Made by a program: the position numbers and the translations under genes
Part shown: positions 26,714 to 35,194 of the stretch, piece by piece
Layout: the number at the start of each line of letters is the position of its first letter
How positions within the stretch are numbered: the stretch's first letter is position 1
The notes under the pieces: generated by a model
Databases searched by the model: none
What the model saw: only the letters and a program-made list of their open reading frames with translations
Told to the model about the DNA's origin: nothing
Source of the DNA: CAYFLR01 sp964343805
GTDB taxonomy: Bacteria; Bdellovibrionota_B; Oligoflexia; CAYFLR01
Assembly (NCBI GenBank): GCA_964343805.1
Contig: CAYFLR010000030.1
Location: forward strand, 1-64,000
Direction of reading: 5' to 3'
Length of the DNA stretch: 64,000 nucleotides

Positions 26714-28050
26714 TTTCCCTCCTCATAAATAGGTAATCCGGCTTCCATCCTTAAATTGGCAGCAGCCATCAACCTTGCCGAATAAGCTTCAAACACTCTT
26801 TTTTCAGCTTCTTTTAACTCTTTTTCTACTTCTATAAGTTGAGTTAAGGTGGCATACCCCCCCTTATAATCAGTATTAATTTGATTGTAGGCCAGCTGCA
26901 CTGCTTCTTTGCTAAGGTTGGCAGCTTGATACATTTGTTCACTCACACTTTGTTGATTTTTTGCTTCATCCAAAGTAATCAGTTGTTCTCGTTGTTCTTT
27001 TGCTAGTTCCAACTGGGCAATAGCCAGTTTGGTTTTAGTTTTGCGATAAGTAGAAGGGGTACGGAAGCCATCGAAAATAGTCCAAGATAAAGAGACTCCA
27101 ATGGAGTAATTAAAGTTACTATCTTTGAAAATATCCTCATGATCTTTTTCTGGCATACCATCCACATCGAATTCCGCAATACTACTAGAAACACTGCCAA
27201 AGAGATCTAAAGCAGGATAAAAGGCACCGCGATCATAATCCACTTGCTTGCCTTTTAGTTTTACCTCCATCTCTTTCAACTGCAATGCTAACTTTTTCTT
27301 GATTTGATTTAGGGGAACTTTTAAAAATGAGCTATTTTCTTCTGGCTCTATTGCCAGTTGGAGCCGATCATTCAGAGATTTTCCTAAAAGAGCTTTGAGT
27401 CGGTTTACTGATGCAATGACTTTCATACTGGATTGCCGCTCCTCAGCTCTCCCCATTTCATAAAAACTTTTTGAACGAAGGTAATCGATTTTATTTCTCG
27501 CCCCTTTCTTATATTCCAATTCAGTGAAACTAAGAAGGAGTTTGGCTTGTTTTACTGAACGTTCAGCTACTTTAAAGTAATTAATATGTAGAATTGCCTG
27601 AGTATAAGCTTGGAGCACTTTGAAAAAGTAAACTTCACGTTGCATCTGTTTGGTTAGTTTTAACCCCTTTTCTTGTAATTTTGCCAACTCATAGACCGTC
27701 CACAGTCGGCCAAAACGAAAGAGGGGCTGCATCAATTTAATCTCAATACTACTCACTGTTCCATCAATATGATCTTCATCAAAAGTGGGAGGAAGAGGCA
27801 TGCTGGCAGAAGCGGCAGATTGCTTGTTCCAAATTCCACTTACATTACTGGTGATCATTGGGAAAAGTGAAGAGCGATACTGTTTGATCTCTTCTATCCC
27901 GGCTTTAAAATTCCCATCAATAATAGCTAGTTCATCGTTTTTCTTGGCCGCCATGACCAAGATATCATTCAGTGTCAAATTGGCACTGAGATGGGATGGG
28001 AATAACAAGCCCCCTAATCCAAAGATCAAAAAGAACGACCCGATAGACAT
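26710..28050 (-). CDS. TolC-family outer-membrane efflux channel
   Basis: The start at 28050 is preferred because GGGGAG precedes it and the first residues then form a signal peptide (MSIGSFFLIFGLGGLLFPSH); the frame could open 20 codons earlier. About 446 residues. The mature start NLTLNDILVMAAKKNDELAI and the later TLTQLIEVEKELKEAEKRVF are the paired OEP helical repeats of TolC. It forms the trimeric exit duct for the MFP/RND pair and is first in the operon. Confidence 0.9.
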   Translation of the reverse strand: MSIGSFFLIFGLGGLLFPSHLSANLTLNDILVMAAKKNDELAIIDGNFKAGIEEIKQYRSSLFPMITSNVSGIWNKQSAASASMPLPPTFDEDHIDGTVSSIEIKLMQPLFRFGRLWTVYELAKLQEKGLKLTKQMQREVYFFKVLQAYTQAILHINYFKVAERSVKQAKLLLSFTELEYKKGARNKIDYLRSKSFYEMGRAEERQSSMKVIASVNRLKALLGKSLNDRLQLAIEPEENSSFLKVPLNQIKKKLALQLKEMEVKLKGKQVDYDRGAFYPALDLFGSVSSSIAEFDVDGMPEKDHEDIFKDSNFNYSIGVSLSWTIFDGFRTPSTYRKTKTKLAIAQLELAKEQREQLITLDEAKNQQSVSEQMYQAANLSKEAVQLAYNQINTDYKGGYATLTQLIEVEKELKEAEKRVFEAYSARLMAAANLRMEAGLPIYEEGK

Positions 28051-28165
28051 TGATACGACTCCCCAATTAATAAATGCTAATGTATAGGTTAAGTGAACAT
28101 ATTTTATCATTTATTAAGAAAAAGATAAGGAAAATTATTAGGTAAACCAGGAAAACAACTGAGGA

Positions 28166-28627
28166 CTAATGACTATTTAAGTTATTCATGTCTATGGGTG
28201 TGGTGGGATCCACCGGAGGAGTGGAATAAATAAGGGGTCCTTCATACTTACCCTTCATTTTAAAACATTTTACCCGAGCATGAAGGGCATATTTCTCATT
28301 ATACCAATAAACATACTTTACCCCCCCATTCTCTAATGGGGCTCCGGTACAATGAGGAGTGGCCATAGATTTACTGCAGGCCCCTTTATCTGTCCATTCC
28401 CCTTTAAAGTGCTCTTCTTGTTTCCCTTCAGCACATTTATCCTGCCATTCATCCCATTCTAAAGTCACGGCATTTTCATAACGAATACAAATAGGAACCG
28501 TAAACCCACGGTCTACAATTTCTCCTTCACAGTTCCCGTTGGTATCATCATATTCGATCCAATCGCATCGACTGAAAAGAACAAATGCAAACAAAGCAAT
28601 TAAAAATAGGCCATGCCGTTGGGACAT
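28166..28627 (-). CDS. Small lipoprotein, unknown function
   Basis: The start at 28627 is chosen since GGGGG lies 5 bases upstream and yields a proper signal: MSQRHGLFLIALFAFVLFSRC. Arg before the Cys makes the lipobox atypical. The 153-residue product holds several further cysteines spread through the chain (NGNCEGEIV, WQDKCAEG, KGACSKS, PHCTGA, VKCFKMKG), which suggests a disulfide-bonded periplasmic fold. No family recognised. It is downstream of nothing obvious and divergent from the STAS gene. Confidence 0.65.
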   Translation of the reverse strand: MSQRHGLFLIALFAFVLFSRCDWIEYDDTNGNCEGEIVDRGFTVPICIRYENAVTLEWDEWQDKCAEGKQEEHFKGEWTDKGACSKSMATPHCTGAPLENGGVKYVYWYNEKYALHARVKCFKMKGKYEGPLIYSTPPVDPTTPIDMNNLNSH

Positions 28628-28706
28628 AAAACCCCCAATAAAAAGACACAATATACTCAAGATATATTTTAATCTTAACATGGAAAATTCGGCAAGAAAA
28701 GCATTG

Positions 28707-28728
28707 TGTCACTTAGACAAATGTGACA
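28707..28728. promoter_or_regulatory. Inverted repeat in a divergent promoter region
   Basis: TGTCAC (28707-28712) and GTGACA (28723-28728) are exact complements 10 bases apart, in the space between the divergent 28627 and 28777 genes. The half-sites resemble those of CRP/FNR-type regulators, with a non-standard spacing. Possible operator. Confidence 0.35.
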
Positions 28729-28776
28729 AAATTCTATCAAAGGGTTTGTAACCAACTAAAATAAGGAAGTTTCCAC

Positions 28777-29268
28777 ATGATGCAATCCGCCCCACAAACC
28801 GTCTTAACGGTCAAAGAAGAGGAGGGAGCCTTTTTTATTGAGGGTCCCATTGATGAAAACGCAGACCTCTCTGTTATTGAATCTACCAAGTTGGAAAAAA
28901 TTATTCTGGATTTAGAGGGCCTCAGTAAAATTAACTCTTATGGCGTAAAAAAATTCAGTCAAATGCTTTTCACCTTGAAAGAGCGTGAAATCGTTTATCG
29001 TAGCTGCCCTGCCATGTTTATAGATCAACTCAATCTCATTGTAGATTTTTTAAGGAACAATATCAGCGTTGAATCTTTTCGGCTCCCCTACTACTGTTCG
29101 GACTGTGATATTGAAGCTGAAATCATGATTCAAACTAAGGAAGTGAAAGATCCTGATTTTAAAGATACCCTTGATGAACGCTACAAATGTGAAGATTGTG
29201 GTGAATATATGGAATTCTACGAAGATGATGAAATCTACTTTGACTTCCTAGAGCAGAGATTCCCTTAA
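28777..29268 (+). CDS. STAS-like domain fused to a zinc ribbon
   Basis: A 163-residue cytoplasmic protein with AAGGAAG upstream. Residues 1-100 resemble a STAS/anti-anti-sigma fold: GPIDENADLSVIES, then KIILDLEGLSKINSYGVKKF, where the Asn-Ser replaces the usual phosphorylated Ser region. Residues 108-150 contain two Cys pairs, YYCSDCDIE and YKCEDCGEYMEF, forming a zinc ribbon. Such fusions probably mediate protein-protein contacts in signalling. The gene converges with the U32 peptidase 13 bases away. Confidence 0.7.
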   Translation: MMQSAPQTVLTVKEEEGAFFIEGPIDENADLSVIESTKLEKIILDLEGLSKINSYGVKKFSQMLFTLKEREIVYRSCPAMFIDQLNLIVDFLRNNISVESFRLPYYCSDCDIEAEIMIQTKEVKDPDFKDTLDERYKCEDCGEYMEFYEDDEIYFDFLEQRFP

Positions 29269-29281
29269 GCTAGCCCCTCTC

Positions 29282-31684
29282 TTAAACCCACTTAATCTCA
29301 TAATTAAATGTCTTTGCCCTTTTGGGTCTCTTTGCGAGTGTGTCTAAAGCTTGTTTTGGCGATATTTTATCATGGGAAACATCTAAAGTACCAAAACTAT
29401 AGCCCAAATCCTCAAAACTTTTTATTTGATCCATCAACCAAAAAGGGCGTCCCGCAATGGTAGTATTAATTAACTCCCCCTCTCGGGGTTGAAAAGGCTC
29501 CCCTTTTTTATCTTCGATCTTTTGGGGAGCTAATTGAGGAAATCTGGAGTAAAAAAGAGTCGGATAACCATAAAGCTGCAATCCCAAATTATATTGGGAG
29601 CAGTAATCACTGAGAGATAATAGCAACTCTCGATCCAACTCAGGAGTGACTTCGAACTGTGATACCCCTTTATCTTGTAATAACGAGAGAGTCAAAGAGT
29701 TGGCAATAGAAATAGGATAGGTGGCAGTGATTTGCCCTTCTAAACCCAACCCGAGGTGAGATATATTATTAATTCTCCAATGACTGACCCCTTTCTTTTG
29801 GAGGGTCAATACGGACTGTTTCAAATCATCCAGCCGGGATTCACTTATAAAATAAGGCAGTTCGATCGCAATCATATTTTTTGATTTGCAGTTTTCAACT
29901 AAGCCCTCTAGCTGAGAGAGAGAATTTAGAAAATCTCCCGCTCCAGAGGCATCGCCGGCTAAAGGGATAATGAGTTGTTTTATTTGACGAGGAAGGGAAT
30001 GAGTGGCTTGATCTAACCGGCATCGTAGGTAGAGTGATAGTTTTCCATCAGATCTTCTCAACACACTCTCTTTCTTATGAAGTTCTTTGATTATAGATGG
30101 AGCTGAAATAGCACTCTTAAGTGCTTCTGTAGGTTGCCACTTTCGATCTTCTAGCTTCAATTCTTTTAAGAACTCTTGACGAAGTCTCTTGAGGTCTCCA
30201 GCTTTCACTAGAATACCATCTTCAACTTGACCCTCTACTTTTTGAATCACAATCGGGTTTTTTCCGACTCTATTTAGTTCTCGAGCGAGGTCCGGAAGGG
30301 TGGTATTTCTATTCTCCGCTTGCAATGCTTCCCAGCTTCTTTCAACTTTCAAAGGAGGAGCGCAGTGATCACATCGAACTTCTCCACGATGAGATTTGAT
30401 ATCCACTCTCAGTATTAACTTTTTAAACGAAGGCAAATCGCTCACCTTAGGATACTCCCTCTTTTTACCTGCTCTCGATGAGGTTTTATAAACCCAATCT
30501 CTCTCTTTTAAGGATTTTCCACAGGGAATAGCAACTACATCTTGATTTTTTGCAACTTTTTTGGGTCTTCCATCTATATAGATTTGGGTAACACTAAAGG
30601 AGACTCCTTCCGAGCCATCTTGAGGTTGAATTCGCAGACGATCTCCCAAGTGAATCATGGTGTTGGTTTTAAAGATCGCTTTTTTCTCATCACTTTTAGC
30701 CAATCTACCAATTCTACGCCCAGTGCCACTGCCATCATAAGTTTGGATAACCTCTTGAATTTTATCCTCTTCGTAGAGGCCCGAAGTCCAACGTCGTCCA
30801 AAAGAGTCTGAGATAGATTGACGGGCCGTACGATAAGCATCATTTTTCAAGCTTGAATCAATTTCTAATCCAGCATCAACCATTCGACGATAAGCAGAAG
30901 TGACCTTACCCACATACTCAGCCGGCTTCATGCGGCCCTCTATTTTCAATGAGACAATCTTTTGATTCGTAATAGAAGAGAGAACATCCAAACCAAAGAG
31001 ATCTCCTGGAGAAAAGAAAAAACCATTTTTCTTACCTTTAGAGGAAGTATTGTCTCTGGACTCATAGTATTTACGTCGGCAGGGTTGAGTACAGCCGCCA
31101 CGATTTCCACTCTTCCCCCCCATATAGCTACTGGCTAAACATGCTCCAGAGAGACTAAAGCAGAGGGCTCCATGAATAAAGATTTCTAAATCCACTTCAC
31201 TGTGTTCACAAATTTGAGCAAGCTCTGCCTGAGTGATTTGCCTTTCTAAAATGACCCTCTTTACACCGCAAGAGGCTAATACCATAGCACCTAAGGAATT
31301 GTGAATTTGCATTTGAGTGGAGGAATGGATTTCTTGGCTAGGAAACCTACTTTGGATCAGCTTGAGTAGGCCGAGATCCTGTACAATAACAGCATCCGGT
31401 TGCAATAAGAAAAGTTTATCTAACAAACCGGTCACTTTTGAAAGCTCATGCTCTTTAATAATGGTATTTAAAGTAACAAACACCTTTTTTCCAATACTAT
31501 GAGCATAGGGAATCATCCTTTCAAGCTCTGAAATAGAGAAGTTAGAAGCATATGCTCTGGCTGAAAACTCTTTCATTCCAAGATAAACAGCATCTGCTCC
31601 AGCTTGAATGGCTGCAAAGAAACTATCTGATGATCCTGCAGGGGCTAATATTTCTACTTTTTTTGCTTTTTTATTCGTCTTCAT
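29282..31684 (-). CDS. U32-family peptidase / rRNA hydroxylation-type protein
   Basis: About 800 residues, the long two-part form. VEILAPAGSSDSFFAAIQAG and GADAVYLGMKEFSARAYASN open the TIM-barrel U32 domain; FIHGALCFSLSGACLASSYM and GNRGGCTQPCRRKY carry the family cysteines that probably bind an Fe-S cluster (as in RlhA/TrhP-type RNA hydroxylation factors), and SLKIEGRMKPAEYVG follows. The C-terminal part is the extra beta/U32 region. The ATG at 31684 is preferred to the TTG at 31720, because TTG there is the -35 element of a promoter whose transcript would begin at the ATG. Confidence 0.88.
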   Translation of the reverse strand: MKTNKKAKKVEILAPAGSSDSFFAAIQAGADAVYLGMKEFSARAYASNFSISELERMIPYAHSIGKKVFVTLNTIIKEHELSKVTGLLDKLFLLQPDAVIVQDLGLLKLIQSRFPSQEIHSSTQMQIHNSLGAMVLASCGVKRVILERQITQAELAQICEHSEVDLEIFIHGALCFSLSGACLASSYMGGKSGNRGGCTQPCRRKYYESRDNTSSKGKKNGFFFSPGDLFGLDVLSSITNQKIVSLKIEGRMKPAEYVGKVTSAYRRMVDAGLEIDSSLKNDAYRTARQSISDSFGRRWTSGLYEEDKIQEVIQTYDGSGTGRRIGRLAKSDEKKAIFKTNTMIHLGDRLRIQPQDGSEGVSFSVTQIYIDGRPKKVAKNQDVVAIPCGKSLKERDWVYKTSSRAGKKREYPKVSDLPSFKKLILRVDIKSHRGEVRCDHCAPPLKVERSWEALQAENRNTTLPDLARELNRVGKNPIVIQKVEGQVEDGILVKAGDLKRLRQEFLKELKLEDRKWQPTEALKSAISAPSIIKELHKKESVLRRSDGKLSLYLRCRLDQATHSLPRQIKQLIIPLAGDASGAGDFLNSLSQLEGLVENCKSKNMIAIELPYFISESRLDDLKQSVLTLQKKGVSHWRINNISHLGLGLEGQITATYPISIANSLTLSLLQDKGVSQFEVTPELDRELLLSLSDYCSQYNLGLQLYGYPTLFYSRFPQLAPQKIEDKKGEPFQPREGELINTTIAGRPFWLMDQIKSFEDLGYSFGTLDVSHDKISPKQALDTLAKRPKRAKTFNYEIKWV

Positions 31685-31690
31685 GGGGTC

Positions 31691-31720
31691 TTTATAGTCA
31701 CTTAAGGGGTCAATTGTCAA
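31691..31720 (-). promoter_or_regulatory. Promoter of the U32 gene, leaderless start
   Basis: On the minus strand TTGACA (31720-31715), an 18-base spacer and TATAAA (31696-31691), then 6 bases and the ATG at 31684. Transcription would start at about the A of the start codon. There is no SD. Confidence 0.6.
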
Positions 31721-31777
31721 GCTGGGGAATCCCCCTCTAAAAGAGCATGAAATTCTTAAGTTATTTCGGTTTACCTA

Positions 31778-31806
31778 TTGACGTATGACACCAAGGCACA
31801 TAAAAT
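31778..31806 (+). promoter_or_regulatory. Promoter of the psd gene, leaderless start
   Basis: TTGACG (31778-31783), 17-base spacer, TAAAAT (31801-31806), then 7 bases and ATG at 31814. No SD is visible. With the divergent U32 promoter it fills the whole 129-base gap between the two start codons. Confidence 0.6.
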
Positions 31807-31813
31807 AGGCAGT

Positions 31814-32719
31814 ATGGAGCACAAGAACGACTTTTTACCACTTGAATATTATGATCAGGTGCAACAAAAGATAGTGAAAGAGGAAATATATGGAGAAAAG
31901 CCTCTTCGATGGCTCTATGAATCTCCTATTGGTTATTTTCTCACGAGAACTATTCTCACACGTCAATTTATCAGTCGACTCTATGGGTTCTATCAAGACA
32001 CGGCCTGGTCTAAAGGAAAAATAAAAGACTTTGTTCGTAATTTTAAGATTCCCATGGATGAATACATTCCTCAGGAGTACAGAAGCTTTAATGAGTTTTT
32101 TATTCGAAGATTTAAAGAGGGAATGCGTCCATTTAGTGAGGGATCAAAGTTTCCAGCTTTCGCTGAAGGGCGCTATCTGGTCTTTCCCGAAATCTCTTTA
32201 GAACAAACCTTCCCAGTGAAAGGAAAGTACCTTCAAGCTTCAGATTTACTAGGAGATGATCTTCGAGCTAAAGATTTTGAAGGTGGATCTCTAGTCATTG
32301 CCAGACTTTGCCCCACAGATTACCATCGATTTCATTTCCCCGATGAGGGTGAAATCTTAGAACAGTATACCATTAGTGGAAAATACCACTCGGTAAATCC
32401 TTATGCTCTCCGTAAACAAAATGATGTGTTTATAGCCAATGAGCGGCAGATTAGCATTTTAAAAACCAAAACCTTTGGAAAACTGGCCTACATTGAAGTG
32501 GGAGCCCTCATGGTGGGTAAAATAGTACAGACCCACTCTATTGATGCCCCATTTAAACGGGGAGATGAAAAGGGCTATTTCCTTTTTGGTGGGTCTACTG
32601 TTATCCTACTCACACCACCTGGTGCCTTGCAATTTGAGCCCAGCATCCTAGAGCAAACAGGTGAGCGACGTGAAACACTGCTTAGATTAGGCCAAACTTT
32701 AGCCACCAAACCGGGCTAA
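31814..32719 (+). CDS. psd: Phosphatidylserine decarboxylase proenzyme
   Basis: A 301-residue membrane-associated enzyme making phosphatidylethanolamine. SFNEFFIRRFKEGMRPF, ARLCPTDYHRFHFPDEGEI, SGKYHSVNPYAL and FGKLAYIEVGALMVGKIVQT are family hallmarks. FGGSTVILL near residue 260 holds the Gly-Ser self-cleavage site that creates the pyruvoyl group (here GGST in place of LGST). The ATG at 31814 is preferred to TTG at 31778, which is the -35 box. The length and GGST form suit the larger Psd subtype seen outside the E. coli group. It converges with the ferredoxin gene, 4-base overlap. Confidence 0.93.
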   Translation: MEHKNDFLPLEYYDQVQQKIVKEEIYGEKPLRWLYESPIGYFLTRTILTRQFISRLYGFYQDTAWSKGKIKDFVRNFKIPMDEYIPQEYRSFNEFFIRRFKEGMRPFSEGSKFPAFAEGRYLVFPEISLEQTFPVKGKYLQASDLLGDDLRAKDFEGGSLVIARLCPTDYHRFHFPDEGEILEQYTISGKYHSVNPYALRKQNDVFIANERQISILKTKTFGKLAYIEVGALMVGKIVQTHSIDAPFKRGDEKGYFLFGGSTVILLTPPGALQFEPSILEQTGERRETLLRLGQTLATKPG

Positions 32720-33525
32720 ATACTATTTACTTCTCGAAGATCACCCTCAACAGTCACAACATGCTCTTCAACAACCACCTTACAATCTGGAATCATAGAG
32801 AGGGCTTCTTTAACGATATGAGAGAGTCCTTTACAGCAGGGAACTTCCATAATAACCACCTGCAATTTAGGAATATCATTTTCAGCCAGGATGGCAGCTA
32901 ATTTCTGAGCATAGGGAGCTGTGTTATCCAATTTAGGGCAGGCCACTGCCACACTTCGTCCTCTGATAAATCGCCAATGAACATCTCCAGAAGCTATAGG
33001 ACTACAAGTACTTAATAAAACCAATTCTCTTCCTTTGAGGAAGGGAGCAGCTGGATTTAACAGATGTAATTGCACTGGCCATTGAGTGAGTTCTGATGGG
33101 ATCGCATGGGTTCCTATCATGTTTTGACCTTGAACTGGCTGAGCCGATTTTTTCTCTTCATTTAATACCCTCAAACGAGATCCTGGACAGCCACCCGCAG
33201 GAGGTTGTTTTGCTTCATTTCCACCATGATTTGCTTCATGTTTGGCTTGAGCCGCTTTCATAGCCTCAACAGCTTCTGGCCCCCTGGTTTTCATCAAATG
33301 ATCTACCACCGCCTCTTCATCAAAATCCACCGCTTCTCGGGTCTCTATTTTCAATGCTCCGGTGGGGCAATTGCCAATACAGTCACCAAAGCCATCACAA
33401 AAATCATCTTTTACGAGTTTAGCGACTCCATCAATTAACTGAAGTGCCCCCTCTGCACAAGAAGTAATACATTCACCACAGCCATTACATAATTCTTCAT
33501 TTATCTTAATAATCTCTCTTTTCAT
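32716..33525 (-). CDS. Ferredoxin-like protein with two 4Fe-4S motifs
   Basis: A 269-residue cytoplasmic protein with SD GGAGG. Residues about 10-30: INEELCNGCGECITSCAEGA, a full CxxCxxCxxxC cluster site. Residues about 38-58: DDFCDGFGDCIGNCPTGALK, where the second Cys is replaced by Gly, a form common in this ferredoxin group. After a linker with Cys-Pro-Gly comes a 120-residue C-terminal domain (LVLLSTCSPIASGDVHWRFI; EVPCCKGLSHIVKEAL), typical of ferredoxins linked to anaerobic or nitrosative-stress metabolism. An FNR-type box upstream fits that. Confidence 0.85.
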   Translation of the reverse strand: MKREIIKINEELCNGCGECITSCAEGALQLIDGVAKLVKDDFCDGFGDCIGNCPTGALKIETREAVDFDEEAVVDHLMKTRGPEAVEAMKAAQAKHEANHGGNEAKQPPAGGCPGSRLRVLNEEKKSAQPVQGQNMIGTHAIPSELTQWPVQLHLLNPAAPFLKGRELVLLSTCSPIASGDVHWRFIRGRSVAVACPKLDNTAPYAQKLAAILAENDIPKLQVVIMEVPCCKGLSHIVKEALSMIPDCKVVVEEHVVTVEGDLREVNSI

Positions 33526-33558
33526 TTTGAACCTCCAGATTTTTAACTTCTAAATACA

Positions 33559-33600
33559 ATATTAGCATCCCACTTTGGAAATAACTTTGACTTAAGTCAA
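33559..33600 (-). promoter_or_regulatory. FNR/CRP-family operator and -10 box for the ferredoxin gene
   Basis: TTGACTTAAGTCAA (33587-33600) is a perfect 14-bp palindrome with FNR/DNR-type half-sites. On the minus strand TAATAT (33564-33559) is a good -10; a start near 33552 puts the box centre at -41.5, the class II activator position. Confidence 0.6.
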
Positions 33601-33689
33601 TAAACCTAATTTTTATGTCCAGTTATCTATTTTTTTTGTATAATAAATCCTACAAAATCAATAATAAATTGCTTTCCAAAGGATAAGAC

Positions 33690-35183
33690 ATGCGCATTGG
33701 AATTCTTATACTTCTTCTTGTATTTGCTATTATGAACTGTGATGAAGAGCCCAAAGATAAACCATCTGACTCTGGAGATTCACAAACTGAAACCACTCAA
33801 GAAGAGACTGAAGAAAGCAAAGAAAAGGAGGAAGATAGCTCCTCTACTAGCGAAAACAAAGACAATAATAATAGCAAAGAAAAAACATCTTCCACTAACA
33901 ATGGAAATCAAGCTAATAATGGGAGTTCCGGGAATGACACGGACAGCTCGAATACTTCTTCTAGCAGCAGTAACAATAATAATAGTTCAACCACCAATGA
34001 GAGTAATAACAGCAATTCGGATGATTCGAACACCCTCACCGCTCACCATCTGAAATTTACAACACAGCCCAGCAGTTCAGTAATAGCAGGAGCTGAATTA
34101 GCGACCCTTCCCGTGATTGAAGTGCAAAGCAGTGATAACGCTAAAGTGACCAGTTCCACTCTTAATATTACATTAGCAGCTTTTACTGATTCCGCTTGCC
34201 AAAATGCCGCCAGTGGAACACTTTCAGCTGCAACCAACCCCTTAGCAGCATCTAATGGTGTCGCGAGTTTTTCTGGAGTCAATTACACCAAAGCGGAAAG
34301 TATTTATCTTAAAGCCAGCGCAACTGGCGTAACCTCTGATTGCTCATTAGTGGTGACCGTCTCGCCAGCTGCTGATAATAAGCTCTCATTCACCACTGAA
34401 CCCAGCTCCACCGCCACTACCGATACCAATTTCTCCACTCAACCGGTGGTAAAAATTTACGATCAATATAACAATTTAACTAGCAGCACAGCAGCTGTTA
34501 GCCTAGCTGCTTTTAGTAGCTCTAACTGCACCGGAGCTGTAGCAGGCACCTTAACTGCCAGCTCTCCCTCCACCAGTAGTGGAACCGCTACTTTTAGTGG
34601 AGTGCAACATGACACTGCAGAAACCATATACTTAAAAGCCACTTCAGGAAGTCTCACGGCGGATTGCTCCACGGCGGTGGCTGTCTCCGCTCCGGCGGCT
34701 TTTGCTATTTCCGTGGACGATAACTTGGATAATGGTTCAGGTACGCCTAATACGGAATTTTCAAGTTGTGGAGGTGGTTCAAATAAATCCCCAGCAATCA
34801 GCTGGAGCAATAAACCCGCTGGGACATCTCAGTTTGTTCTATTCATGATAGATACATGGAACTCTGGAAGTAACACCTTTTTACATTGGCTGATAAAATT
34901 TCCTGGTGACACAGCATCTCTTCCTCAAAATATAGGCAATGATGAAAACCCTGCAGCAGTAACTGGTGCAACTCAATATGACAATGATTTTCCCACCAAA
35001 GGTTGGGGGGGACCAGCACCGCCAACAAACAACCACAATTATACATTCACCCTATATGCCTTGCAGAGTAGTTTCACAGGTACCATACCAGACAATCTTA
35101 GCGACTTTGAAGACGATTTAGGTACCCAAGGAATTTCTTATAGTAAAGACGATCAGACCTTTGTTCTAAATGCCTGCCCTTAA
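33690..35183 (+). CDS. Lipoprotein with Ig-like repeats and a C-terminal PEBP (YbhB-like) domain
   Basis: A 497-residue exported protein; start supported by AAAGGA. Signal MRIGILILLLVFAIMNC, with atypical Asn before Cys. Residues 20-125 are a disordered linker, first Glu/Lys-rich and then Ser/Asn/Thr-rich. Two related Ig-like beta repeats follow (LKFTTQPSSSVIAGAELATL near 130; LSFTTEPSSTATTDTNFSTQ near 230), each with a pair of Cys. The last 160 residues are a phosphatidylethanolamine-binding/YbhB domain: SPAISWSNKPAGTSQFVLFM, LHWLIKF, GWGGPAPPTNNHNYTFTLYA. The usual DPDAP ligand loop is altered. Surface-displayed ligand binding is plausible. Confidence 0.82.
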   Translation: MRIGILILLLVFAIMNCDEEPKDKPSDSGDSQTETTQEETEESKEKEEDSSSTSENKDNNNSKEKTSSTNNGNQANNGSSGNDTDSSNTSSSSSNNNNSSTTNESNNSNSDDSNTLTAHHLKFTTQPSSSVIAGAELATLPVIEVQSSDNAKVTSSTLNITLAAFTDSACQNAASGTLSAATNPLAASNGVASFSGVNYTKAESIYLKASATGVTSDCSLVVTVSPAADNKLSFTTEPSSTATTDTNFSTQPVVKIYDQYNNLTSSTAAVSLAAFSSSNCTGAVAGTLTASSPSTSSGTATFSGVQHDTAETIYLKATSGSLTADCSTAVAVSAPAAFAISVDDNLDNGSGTPNTEFSSCGGGSNKSPAISWSNKPAGTSQFVLFMIDTWNSGSNTFLHWLIKFPGDTASLPQNIGNDENPAAVTGATQYDNDFPTKGWGGPAPPTNNHNYTFTLYALQSSFTGTIPDNLSDFEDDLGTQGISYSKDDQTFVLNACP

Positions 35184-35194
35184 GGAATTTAAAG

